Positions 1 through 7,113 of a DNA stretch of 64,000 bases are shown here, in pieces. Every line of letters begins with the position of its first letter. Position 1 is the stretch's first letter. The stretch is taken from the NCBI GenBank assembly GCA_019636195.1, contig JAHBYA010000005.1, forward strand, positions 188,174 to 252,173, given 5' to 3'. The notes beneath the pieces were generated by a model, which did not search any database, was not told the DNA's origin, and saw only the letters and a program-made list of their open reading frames with translations. This DNA is from Planctomycetota bacterium. Its GTDB lineage: Bacteria; Planctomycetota; UBA8742; UBA2392. The position numbers were made by a program, and so were the translations under genes.

Positions 1-320
1 TCTGCCTTGCGGCGGGCACGACCGTGCCCGTGGGCAGCGCGCTGACACTGCCGTCGATCGACGCGCCTTCGCGCGCCGCATGGGGCGCGGACGGCGCGAT
101 CTTCATGACGCCCAGCACGGCGTTGTTTGCCATGGACAGCAGCGTCGCCGGCGCCGAGCTGCTGGCGACGCCGTTGTACGGCAGCCAGCAGGGCGGCTTG
201 AACATCGACACTTCGCCCAACGGGCCTGCGTTTGCATCGGACGAAGACACCGAGTTCGTGATTGTCAGCAGCACGGGGGCCACGGGCGTGACGTTGCAGC
301 CGCTGACGCTTACACCGTAA
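1..320 (+). CDS. 3' end of an unrecognised gene
   Basis: The reading frame is open from the left edge of the window (first full codon at position 3) to a TAA at 318-320, so the start and most of the protein are missing. About 105 residues are visible. They are rich in Ala, Gly, Ser and Thr with few charges, and end in QPLTLTP. This composition suits a beta-rich exported or surface domain, but I recognise no motif. There is no C-terminal tag of the kind carried by the other exported proteins in this window. A strong hairpin follows directly, so this is the last gene of its transcript. Confidence 0.6.
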   Translation, partial: CLAAGTTVPVGSALTLPSIDAPSRAAWGADGAIFMTPSTALFAMDSSVAGAELLATPLYGSQQGGLNIDTSPNGPAFASDEDTEFVIVSSTGATGVTLQPLTLTP

Positions 321-324
321 CGAA

Positions 325-351
325 AAGGGACGAGCCCCACACTCGTCCCTT
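325..351. terminator. Terminator between convergent genes
   Basis: A 10-bp perfect stem (AAGGGACGAG / CTCGTCCCTT) with a 7-nt loop lies between the stop of the first gene and the stop of the convergent gene at 394. Pyrimidine-rich sequence (TCCCTTT) follows on the plus strand and A-rich sequence precedes it, so it can serve both directions. Confidence 0.75.
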
Positions 352-393
352 CCCTTTCTGCGGGGGCGCGTTTGCGCCTTGCTCCGGCAGCGT

Positions 394-1074
394 TTACTGC
401 GTTTCGTCTTTCATTGCTTCCTCGCAGCGGCGCAGGACATCCGCGTCGGCGTCGCGCAGGGCGCGCCTTCTGATGGGTTCAACGATTCGGGCGGCCTTCT
501 GCATCCGACCTTGGCGGTGCAAAGCCATCGCTCGATTCAGCTTCGCGATCGTTTCCAGTTGCTGGTCCCCTTGGTTGCGGGCGTACGTTACGCAGTACGC
601 GGCCTCTGTTTGCAGGTACTTCCAGGCGCCCGCTTTCTCGGCCCAGAAGAACAGGTTGTTCCAGCAGTGGCGCATGCGGCGATGGTCGGCCAGGCCTTCG
701 GCGGCTGTGCGCATGGCAAAGCTGAAGGCGCGGTCCATGCCGCTGATGTCGCGCAGGTTGCCCAGCACGTTGGCATAGCTGAAAAAGTACTCGTACAGGT
801 TGGCAGTGCTGAACTGGCCAAGGCACGCCTCCAGCACTTTGTCTTCAAGGACTTCGCGGGCCTGCTGCCAGCGCTCAAGGTCCATCAGCACCCAGGCCTT
901 GCGCATCATGCACTGGCCCAGAAAGTCGCCGGTGATGACAGACTTGCCGTCCTGCCTGCCGAGCAGGACTTCCCAAGCTGCCAGTGATTGTTCAAAGCGA
1001 CTCTCGCGGGCGAGTGCTGCGGCCTGATTGAACTGTTGAACGAGATGCGGCGAGATCAGCGTATCGGTACTCAT
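394..1074 (-). CDS. TPR-like helical protein, function unknown
   Basis: The predicted product is 226 residues. I chose the ATG at 1074 because GGAGG lies 5 nt upstream; the open frame runs further back but without a ribosome site. The protein is all-helical by composition, with degenerate tetratricopeptide-like pairs of helices (ARESRFEQSLAAWEVLL, LMDLERWQQAREVLEDKVL, NRAMALHRQGRMQKAARIV), and has no signal peptide or membrane segment. It is therefore probably a cytoplasmic scaffold or partner-binding protein. A sigma-70-like promoter lies at 1117-1145. No partner is evident from the neighbours. Confidence 0.7.
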   Translation of the reverse strand: MSTDTLISPHLVQQFNQAAALARESRFEQSLAAWEVLLGRQDGKSVITGDFLGQCMMRKAWVLMDLERWQQAREVLEDKVLEACLGQFSTANLYEYFFSYANVLGNLRDISGMDRAFSFAMRTAAEGLADHRRMRHCWNNLFFWAEKAGAWKYLQTEAAYCVTYARNQGDQQLETIAKLNRAMALHRQGRMQKAARIVEPIRRRALRDADADVLRRCEEAMKDETQ

Positions 1075-1116
1075 GGGAACCTCCGGGATCGGAGGGGGAC
1101 CCAAGTGTCCTTCAGG

Positions 1117-1145
1117 ACTATACACCGTGAAAGATTACGGGGCAA
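1117..1145 (-). promoter_or_regulatory. Sigma-70-like promoter for the TPR-like gene
   Basis: On the minus strand TTGCCC and TATAGT are separated by 17 nt, 43 nt before the chosen start at 1074. The same TTGCCC box with a TATAAG partner appears upstream of metK, which supports it as this organism's -35 element. Confidence 0.5.
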
Positions 1146-1191
1146 GCCAAAATACTACAATTTGAAATGCGTGGACACCAAATACTATGAA

Positions 1192-1215
1192 AACAGGCGC
1201 CCGCAGGCGCCTGTT
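1192..1215 (-). terminator. Intrinsic terminator of the 1233-1862 gene
   Basis: A 10-bp perfect stem (AACAGGCGCC / GGCGCCTGTT) with a 4-nt loop is followed on the minus strand by TTTTCATAG. It lies 17 bases past the stop of the gene at 1233-1862. Confidence 0.8.
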
Positions 1216-1232
1216 AGGTGGGTTACCAAGGC

Positions 1233-1862
1233 CTAGAACGGCGGTTCATTGTGGCCGAAATCGTAGTGGCCGCGACGGGTGTCGCCCTTGCGGTTGTTGT
1301 CGATGTCGAATTGCAGCAATGCGCGCTCAAGGGCGGCGTCGATGTGGCGCGACAGCTCTTCGTTTTCGCCGGCGCGCAGCAGGGCACTGGCGTGCGGCTG
1401 GTCCACGAAGTCGCGGGCCATCTCAAGCAGGCGCGAGATGTCTTTGGGCTGCCAGGTGTTGGCGCGGCAATGCTCAATGACGCGCAGGTCAAAGCGGTCA
1501 AAAATACGGCGCAGCGAAGCGTCGTCGCGCGGCGGCGCGCCCGGCGGCGGCCCGCCCACGGCCATGGTTTGCGGGGCCTGCGGCTGCTCGGCGTGCTGCA
1601 TACGCGCGCGGCGCACGGCACTCAGGTGGCGCATCTCGCGGCGGTGATTGACCAGGAACATGAACATGAAGAACAGCGAAATCCCGACCGGCACAGCCAC
1701 AATCCCGCGGCTGCCCGCGCCGGAGCTTGCCAGCGCAAACAGCGCAATCACGGCGATGACCACCGCGATCACCCAGACCCACGCGCCGCCCTTGGCCGGG
1801 GGGGCGAACTGCTGGTCGGGTGTCTCCTGCCAGGTGCGCTCACGATCCCATGGGTGCATCAT
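1233..1862 (-). CDS. Membrane protein with two transmembrane segments
   Basis: The predicted product is 209 residues. I chose the ATG at 1862 because GAGGG sits 7 nt upstream. Two closely spaced hydrophobic helices (WVWVIAVVIAVIALFALA and IVAVPVGISLFFMFMFLV, about residues 28-70) are followed by a basic stretch (HRREMRH), a Pro/Gly-rich linker (GGPPPGAPP) and a charged helical C-terminal domain of about 90 residues. The basic residues after the second helix predict a cytoplasmic C-terminal domain. I recognise no family. It lies downstream of the selenocysteine peroxiredoxin on the same strand with a gap of about 108 bases and may be co-transcribed with it. Confidence 0.7.
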   Translation of the reverse strand: MMHPWDRERTWQETPDQQFAPPAKGGAWVWVIAVVIAVIALFALASSGAGSRGIVAVPVGISLFFMFMFLVNHRREMRHLSAVRRARMQHAEQPQAPQTMAVGGPPPGAPPRDDASLRRIFDRFDLRVIEHCRANTWQPKDISRLLEMARDFVDQPHASALLRAGENEELSRHIDAALERALLQFDIDNNRKGDTRRGHYDFGHNEPPF

Positions 1863-1970
1863 GATGAATCCCTCGACATGGCCCGGGTTGGCTGCCCGAA
1901 GGTAAGTATAACATGCAATTGTCAGCCGTGCGTTCCGAATTCCGGCTGCGGCGCGGAATGCCCGACACAC

Positions 1971-2435
1971 CTAGCCCGCCAGCTCAGCCAGTGCTTCAAG
2001 CACCTTCTCGGCGTGGCCATCGACCTTTACCTTGGCAAAGATGCGCGCGATGTTGCCCTTGGGATCAATCAGGTACGTCGAGCGGATGATGCCTGTGACC
2101 TTGCGCCCGTACATCAGCTTTTCGCCGTAGCAGCCGTAGGCTGTGCAGACCGCCTTGTCCTCGTCGGCCAGCAGCGGGATCTTCAGCTTGTGTTTGACCG
2201 CGAACTTCTTTTGCTTCTCGACGCTGTCGGGGCTGATGCCCAGCACCACGGCGTTGGCGTTTTCAAACTTGTTCACCAGACTGGTGAAGGCAATTGCTTC
2301 TTTCGTTCAGCCGGACGTGTCGGCCTTGGGGTAGGCGAACAGCACAACCCACTTGCCCTTGTAGTCGGACAGCCTGTGGGCCTTGCCGTCCTGGTCGCGC
2401 AGGTTGAAGGCCGGCGCCTTGTCGCCTTGCTGCAT
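1971..2435 (-). CDS. bcp: Selenocysteine-containing peroxiredoxin (Bcp/PrxQ family)
   Basis: Peroxiredoxins of the Bcp/PrxQ type reduce hydroperoxides with a peroxidatic cysteine in the cytoplasm. Read from the ATG at 2435 (GGAG 8 nt upstream), the frame gives VVLFAYPKADTSG, a TGA at 2309-2307, then TKEAIAF and VVLGISPDSVEKQKKF without any shift of frame. Bcp proteins have Cys exactly at the TGA (P-K-A-x-T-x-G-C-T). Decoded as selenocysteine, the product is 154 residues with Sec43, the usual length for the family. The nearby resolving Cys of E. coli Bcp (five residues on) is absent, but Cys-x4-Cys (CTAYGC) occurs further on. A hairpin with a G-initial loop follows the TGA at the right distance. 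An ordinary nonsense mutation is the alternative, but the intact downstream frame and exact placement argue against it. Confidence 0.85.
2272..2288 (-). promoter_or_regulatory. Putative bacterial SECIS hairpin in bcp
   Basis: Downstream of the TGA at 2309-2307 on the minus strand, after 18 nt, a perfect 7-bp stem TTCACCA / TGGTGAA encloses the loop GTC. The loop begins 25 nt after the TGA and its first base is G. This fits the general bacterial SECIS pattern: an apical loop roughly 16-37 nt from UGA with G in the first two loop positions. The stem lies inside coding sequence, as in known bacterial selenoprotein genes. Confidence 0.65.
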
Positions 2436-2511
2436 TGCGGTGTCTCCGATTGGGCCTTTTCCGATGCCCCGCGGCACTATAGCTTGCACGCGCGACAGTC
2501 GAGGGCCAACG

Positions 2512-4524
2512 GTGTCCGACATTTCTGCCAAGACCATCCAGCCCAAGGGCTACGCGCGCCTTTCGCCGCAACTGCGCGCGCGCCTGGCCGACGTGGCCGC
2601 GCTGGCTGCGGGCGTGGTCAGCGTGATCGCGCTGTTTGCCGGCAGTCACCTTGAAGGCGTGTGGCTGCGCGTGCCGGTGCTGCTGGCGCTGCTGCTGCTG
2701 TTGCCGGCGGCGTGGTTTCTGTACCGGCGCAAGGGGCACACCGCCAGCCCGTGGGCGCGCGGCGGGGTGCTGGCGGGGCTGGGCGGTTTGTCGCTGCTGG
2801 CGATGGCGCTGCTGCACGCGTCCGGGTGGACGGCGCTGGCGGGGCTGCTTTCGATGGCGGCAGCGCTTGCGTTGCGGGGCAGCGTGGCCAAGGCGCTGGT
2901 GCGCGGGCGCGACCTGAAGGTGGGCGAGCGCAAGCCGCTGTCGGTGCTGTTCGAGAACATTGAAAGCCTTGCGTCGGCGCTGGTGCTGGTGCTGCTGGTG
3001 TGGCACTTCGGGCTTGAGGCGTTTCGCATCCCTTCAGGCAGCATGGCGCCCACGCTGCTGGGCGACCCGGTGATGGGCGACCGCGTACTGGTGGACAAGT
3101 TCACGTACGCGTGGCGCGACCCCGAGCGCTGGGAGCCGGTGGTGTTTCGCTACCCGCTGCGCCGCGGCGAGCCCTACGTCAAGCGCTGCATCGCATTACC
3201 CGGCGAGCAGGTGCTGATTGCGCAGGGCGACATCTACATCAAGCGTCACGAAACCGCGGAGATTGAGCTGCTGGTCAAGACCGACCGCGCGCGCGAAGTG
3301 CTGTGGCTTCCGTACGTGTTCAGGCTCAAGGACAAGACCGACTGGGTCAAGCACTTCCATCGCGGCGGCAGCGCCGACCTGGTGGATGGCGCGATCGTGC
3401 TGGGCAGAGACGGCAGCGCCACCTTCCCGCGCGGCAAAGACGATGCACCCGGCGACGCCGTTGATCACGATGCCAGCTTCGGCGCGACCGAGGGCAGCAA
3501 GGAACAGTTCGGCAATCACATTGTTGGCGACCTGCGGTTGCGCGCCCGTGCCGACCTCTCCGGCGGCAAGGGCCTTGAGGTTCGGCTGGTCCGCGACGCG
3601 GACGAGTACCTGCTGGTGCTGTCCGAGAAAAGCGCCCGGTTGTTCCATACCGAGCAGGGCAGCGACAACGTGCGCGAGATCGCGATTGACGAAGTCAGCG
3701 GTGTGCGCCCCGGTGAAAGCTGCAGCTTCAGTTACTCGCTGGCCGACGGCGAACTGGTGCTGGAAGTGAACGGCGAAGTCGCCGCGCGTCGGCGCGTGGG
3801 CACGGCGCTGCTGGACCAGTTGCGCGCCCGCGACGCCGACTCACGGCTTGCCCTGAACAGCGCGCAGGCGCTGGCCATCGCCAAGGCTGAGCCTCCGGGC
3901 GGCCGGCGCGGCCGCATTGTGCTGAAGGCCGCGGGCGAGGGCGCCAGCGTACAGGTGCTGGGTATCGACCGCGACGTGTACTACATAGGGCGGACGCTGG
4001 AAGAGCCGCGCTCGCGCACCGAGCTGCCGCTGGGCGTGGCGCTTGCGGGCGACCAGTACTTCGTGCTGGGCGACAACTCCCCGGGCAGCGCAGACTGTCG
4101 CTACTGGATTCGCGTCACGCTGTTCCTCAATGACGGCACGCAGGTCACCGGCAGCCTTGATGACCCCACCCAGCCGGAACTCACCAGCCTGCTGAAAAAG
4201 GCTTCCGTCGCCGGCGATCCCTACAACGCCTACGCCAAGTTGTTCCGGGTTGCGCACTTTACGGCCGCTGAACGCGGCGACGACCGTGACCAGCCGGACG
4301 CCCGGACGGTGCAGGAGGCGTTTGAACAATTCAAGGATGCGGCAAAAAGCCACGGCCGCGGCGCCATCGACTTCTGGACAGAAGGCGGCGGCAAAACGCG
4401 CGTAGTTTTGAAGGATGTGGATGCAATCCAGGTTGAGGCGCACCCGTACGTGCAGCGCAAGTTGTTTGTCGGGCGACCCTTTGCGGTGTTTCTGTCCCCC
4501 CGCGGCATGAAGCTGATTGACTGA
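2512..4524 (+). CDS. lepB: Signal peptidase I with large inserted domain
   Basis: This is the membrane protease that removes signal peptides from Sec-exported proteins. The chosen GTG at 2512 has GAGGG 6 nt upstream and gives 670 residues, about twice the usual 200-350. Five hydrophobic segments fill the first 165 residues. The catalytic Ser is S177 in IPSGSMAPTL and the general-base Lys is K224 in YVKRCIALPGE. The conserved GDNxxxSxDxR box appears late, as GDNSPGSADCRYW at residue 520. Between these boxes lies an insertion of about 270 residues containing a beta-rich stretch (LRLRARADLSGGKGLEVRLV to ELVLEVNGEVAARR) that resembles a concanavalin/LamG-type sandwich. This is known only by pattern. 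Long signal peptidases of this kind occur in planctomycetes. The gene is divergent from bcp. Confidence 0.9.
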   Translation: MSDISAKTIQPKGYARLSPQLRARLADVAALAAGVVSVIALFAGSHLEGVWLRVPVLLALLLLLPAAWFLYRRKGHTASPWARGGVLAGLGGLSLLAMALLHASGWTALAGLLSMAAALALRGSVAKALVRGRDLKVGERKPLSVLFENIESLASALVLVLLVWHFGLEAFRIPSGSMAPTLLGDPVMGDRVLVDKFTYAWRDPERWEPVVFRYPLRRGEPYVKRCIALPGEQVLIAQGDIYIKRHETAEIELLVKTDRAREVLWLPYVFRLKDKTDWVKHFHRGGSADLVDGAIVLGRDGSATFPRGKDDAPGDAVDHDASFGATEGSKEQFGNHIVGDLRLRARADLSGGKGLEVRLVRDADEYLLVLSEKSARLFHTEQGSDNVREIAIDEVSGVRPGESCSFSYSLADGELVLEVNGEVAARRRVGTALLDQLRARDADSRLALNSAQALAIAKAEPPGGRRGRIVLKAAGEGASVQVLGIDRDVYYIGRTLEEPRSRTELPLGVALAGDQYFVLGDNSPGSADCRYWIRVTLFLNDGTQVTGSLDDPTQPELTSLLKKASVAGDPYNAYAKLFRVAHFTAAERGDDRDQPDARTVQEAFEQFKDAAKSHGRGAIDFWTEGGGKTRVVLKDVDAIQVEAHPYVQRKLFVGRPFAVFLSPRGMKLID

Positions 4525-4606
4525 AGTCGCGGTGTGCGAGCAGGAATTTTCGTGATTGGCCGGAACCCGCCCCGTACTTCATGGGTCGATTTGTCGGATT
4601 TGGCAG

Positions 4607-5170
4607 ATGGCTGGCACGGGCGAGCCCCGCGATGATTCCGTGGTGGACAACGCCCGTAACGGGTTGCCGGGATCATTTGAAGCACTGGTCCGGCAGTACC
4701 ACGCCGCCATCTACCGCCAGATCCTGCTGGTCGTGAACGGAGACAGGGCCGCGGCCGATGACGTCGCCCAGGAAACGTGGTGGCGCATCGCCAAGGGTGT
4801 CAAACGCTTTGAGGGCCGGTCGGGGTTTTACGCCTGGGCCTGCCGCATCGCCCACAATGAGGGCAAGCGGTGGCTGGGGCGCAACGCCCGCAAACTCCGG
4901 CTGGTGCCCGAACAGGCAACAGAGCAGGCGCCGGAAGAAGCACACCCGGCCGAGCAGTCAGAAGTGAATGAGCAGGTGCGGAAGGTGCTGGCCATGATGC
5001 CGCAGAAGTTTTCCGCGCCGCTGATGCTGGAACTGTGGGAAGACATGCCCTTGCGCGAGATCGCAAAGGCGTTGGGGGTGCCTGAGGGCACGGTAAAATC
5101 AAGGCTGTTCAGGGCCCGTGAAAAGTTTCGCGAACTCTGGCAGCAGGTAACAGGCGAACAGGGTCAGTAG
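4607..5170 (+). CDS. ECF-family RNA polymerase sigma factor
   Basis: The product is 187 residues from the ATG at 4607; the frame is open upstream, and the weak ribosome site makes the start uncertain (GTG at 4641 is an alternative). Region 2 is seen in FEALVRQYHAAIYRQILLVV and DDVAQETWWRIAKGVKRFEG, and region 4 in LREIAKALGVPEGTVKSRLF, which binds the -35 element. No regulatory extension is present, so control should come from an anti-sigma factor. The next gene starts 32 bases later and encodes a single-pass membrane protein, the usual arrangement for an envelope-sensing ECF module. Confidence 0.9.
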   Translation: MAGTGEPRDDSVVDNARNGLPGSFEALVRQYHAAIYRQILLVVNGDRAAADDVAQETWWRIAKGVKRFEGRSGFYAWACRIAHNEGKRWLGRNARKLRLVPEQATEQAPEEAHPAEQSEVNEQVRKVLAMMPQKFSAPLMLELWEDMPLREIAKALGVPEGTVKSRLFRAREKFRELWQQVTGEQGQ

Positions 5171-5202
5171 CCGGACAGCCGCAAAGTGCAACCAAAGCAG
5201 CA

Positions 5203-5985
5203 ATGAACAACAACGTCGAAAACCTTATCCGCAACGCCAGGCCGCAGGCGCCGTCCCCGGACGCCCTGTTGGCAAGGCTGGCGACGCGCGGGATGCCCGC
5301 CGCGGTCGGCGCCGGCTACTGGCTGATGCGGGCGGCGGCGTTGATTGTGCTGGCGGCGGGCGCGGGCGTCGTGGCAGCCATGATCGCACGCCCAACCGTG
5401 GGGAGTCCCGCCGCCGGCACGCCCGCGGTCGCGGCCATCGAAGTACCGGCCGCAGCCGACCCGTTGTGGCAGGCGCTGGAGCAGCAGCGCCAGCGCATCG
5501 AAGCCCTTGAGGCAGACTTTGCGCGTGAGCAGCAGTTGCGCGCGATCACCCGTGACGAAGTGCGCGCCCACCTTGACGAGCGCGAAGCCGCACAGCGTGA
5601 ACGCCACCTTGATCGGCACATTTCGCATGTGCGCCGCCACTACGCCCGCGACATGGAGCGCAAGCTGGAAGAGCTGGAGGGCCGTGACCTGTCCCCCGAG
5701 GCGCTGGCGCGTGCACGCGAAATCCTGCTGCAGCACGGCGAGAGCGCCGAAGAATTGATCCGCGGCAGCTACAACGGCCGGCGCGGCGGCCAGCGCGACA
5801 TGCACCGCATGTTCGCGACGCTGGCCCGTGAAACCGAAGACCGGCTGGCGCGAGTCACCGGCGACAACAACTGGAAAGACGTGCTTGGCGATTCACCCGA
5901 GGATTGGGGCCCGACCAGCGAGTTTGAGGACCCCGCGGACTACGAAAACATGCTGAATTGGATGCGGCGGAGCAGCCGCAGTTGA
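5203..5985 (+). CDS. Single-pass membrane coiled-coil protein, likely anti-sigma partner
   Basis: The product is 260 residues. A short cytoplasmic N-terminus (about 40 residues) is followed by one transmembrane helix (LMRAAALIVLAAGAGVVAAMI). The exported part has a long charged coiled coil (QRQRIEALEADFAREQQLRA onward) and a helical segment (LSPEALARAREILLQHG) that resembles the LTxxQ-type helices of Spy/CpxP periplasmic proteins. Its position directly after an ECF sigma gene and its topology suggest an anti-sigma or envelope-sensing role. I see no ZAS zinc motif, so this rests on context. The next gene starts 30 bases downstream and has a related architecture. Confidence 0.65.
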   Translation: MNNNVENLIRNARPQAPSPDALLARLATRGMPAAVGAGYWLMRAAALIVLAAGAGVVAAMIARPTVGSPAAGTPAVAAIEVPAAADPLWQALEQQRQRIEALEADFAREQQLRAITRDEVRAHLDEREAAQRERHLDRHISHVRRHYARDMERKLEELEGRDLSPEALARAREILLQHGESAEELIRGSYNGRRGGQRDMHRMFATLARETEDRLARVTGDNNWKDVLGDSPEDWGPTSEFEDPADYENMLNWMRRSSRS

Positions 5986-6015
5986 GAAGCACCTGTGCAG
6001 CACCAAGGAGTGTCA

Positions 6016-6864
6016 ATGAAACCCATCTGGATGATTGCGATTGTTGCGGCCTCGCTGGCAGCGGGCGGCGCGGGCGGTTTTGCCGCCATGGAAATGAACA
6101 AGACCCCGGCCCCGGTGGTCGGGCAGGTCAAGACCGACAACGAGCACAGCCCTGACCACAGCGCTGACGCCGCGAGCAAGGACGATATCGGCGCCCTGAG
6201 CCGGCGCCTGAATGACCTGCAGGTCAGGCTTGAGCAGGCCGAAAAGAAGGCCGCCGAGAACACGCGCCTTCAATCAGAGATTGAGGCCAGCAACAAGCGC
6301 ATCGCCGACCTCGAGAAGAACCGCAGCACCGGCACCGTTGACTCGGGCACCAGCAGCGGCGGCGCGGCCACCGGCGATACCGGCGCGGTGCGCGCACAAG
6401 TCCGTGCGGAGCTTGAAGCCATCGAGCAGGAAAAGCAGAAGGCCGAGCAGGAACGCCGTGAAAAGCAGGCCCAGGAGTGGGCCGCGGCCCAGAACAAGGC
6501 GATCGTTGACCGGCTGGTCAAGGACCTGAACCTGACCACCGACCAGCAGTCCAAGGTCGAAGTGATCGTCGCCGACTACCAGACCAAGCAGCGCGAACTG
6601 TGGACGCGCGCCGGGCAGGCCCGCGAAAGCGGCCAGGAGTTCGACTGGCGCGCCGAAGGCCAGAAGGTTGAGACCGCGGCGCAGGAGTCCATCCGCGCCG
6701 AGTTGCTGGGCGGCCAGCTTGAGACCTTCAACAGCTTGGTGTCCGAGCGCGGATTGAACAGCCTGGGCGGTCGCGGCTTCGGCATGGGCATGGGCGGCCA
6801 AGGCGGCGGCGGCCAGGGCGGTCGCCAGGCGGTCGGTCGCGGCGGACGCGGCGGCAACGACTAA
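6016..6864 (+). CDS. Exported coiled-coil protein with LTxxQ-like motif and Gly-rich tail
   Basis: The product is 282 residues. I chose the ATG at 6016 because AGGAG lies 5 nt upstream. An N-terminal signal or anchor (MKPIWMIAIVAASLAAGGAG) precedes two coiled-coil stretches, including a heptad-like run of Glu, Lys and Gln. The segment LNLTTDQQSKVEVIVADYQ resembles the LTxxQ motif of periplasmic Spy/CpxP-type chaperones or sensors. The last 35 residues are Gly, Arg and Gln rich. It is the third gene of the first ECF module and shares its design with the second, so both may act at the envelope as a sensing complex. A strong terminator follows. Confidence 0.7.
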   Translation: MKPIWMIAIVAASLAAGGAGGFAAMEMNKTPAPVVGQVKTDNEHSPDHSADAASKDDIGALSRRLNDLQVRLEQAEKKAAENTRLQSEIEASNKRIADLEKNRSTGTVDSGTSSGGAATGDTGAVRAQVRAELEAIEQEKQKAEQERREKQAQEWAAAQNKAIVDRLVKDLNLTTDQQSKVEVIVADYQTKQRELWTRAGQARESGQEFDWRAEGQKVETAAQESIRAELLGGQLETFNSLVSERGLNSLGGRGFGMGMGGQGGGGQGGRQAVGRGGRGGND

Positions 6865-6890
6865 CAAACTTGCTGGGCACCCGGGAGTTT

Positions 6891-6910
6891 GGGCCCGCTT
6901 CGGCGGGCCC
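6891..6910 (+). terminator. Terminator of the first ECF operon
   Basis: An 8-bp perfect GC stem (GGGCCCGC / GCGGGCCC) with a stable TTCG tetraloop lies 26 bases after the stop and is followed by TTCCCGTTTG. Confidence 0.8.
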
Positions 6911-6964
6911 TTCCCGTTTGTAAGCGCCGCGAGCCGCAGTGTGACCGCGACGCGCATGCGCAAG

Positions 6965-7069
6965 CGTAGCATCGCCGTCCCGGCGATGGCGTACTCACGG
7001 GCCTCCGGCCCGTGGCAGACATCGGCCGGAGGCCGATGGATACGCCATGCGCGGGACGCGCATGCTACG
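6965..7069. repeat. Nested palindrome of four hairpins
   Basis: Two outer arms of 29 bases (6965-6993 and 7041-7069) form an imperfect inverted repeat. Each arm is also a hairpin by itself (CATCGCC-GTCCC-GGCGATG and CATGCGC-GGGAC-GCGCATG). Between them lie two further hairpins, CACGGGCC-TCC-GGCCCGTG and CATCGGCC-GGA-GGCCGATG, whose loops TCC and GGA are complementary. A shortened copy of the first hairpin (CGCCGTCCCGGCG) recurs at 7090-7102. It resembles a REP/BIME-type extragenic palindrome between convergent genes. No copy elsewhere in the window was noticed. Confidence 0.6.
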
Positions 7070-7113
7070 GTGTGCTTTTCCGTTACAACGCCGTCCCGGC
7101 GATGGAGTCGCCG

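Noticed and set aside
1971-2546. Two separate genes or a bcp pseudogene
   Set aside because: Both halves are in the same frame, the single TGA is at the catalytic Cys, the region between them matches the family and a SECIS-like hairpin follows. Readthrough as selenocysteine explains this better than decay.
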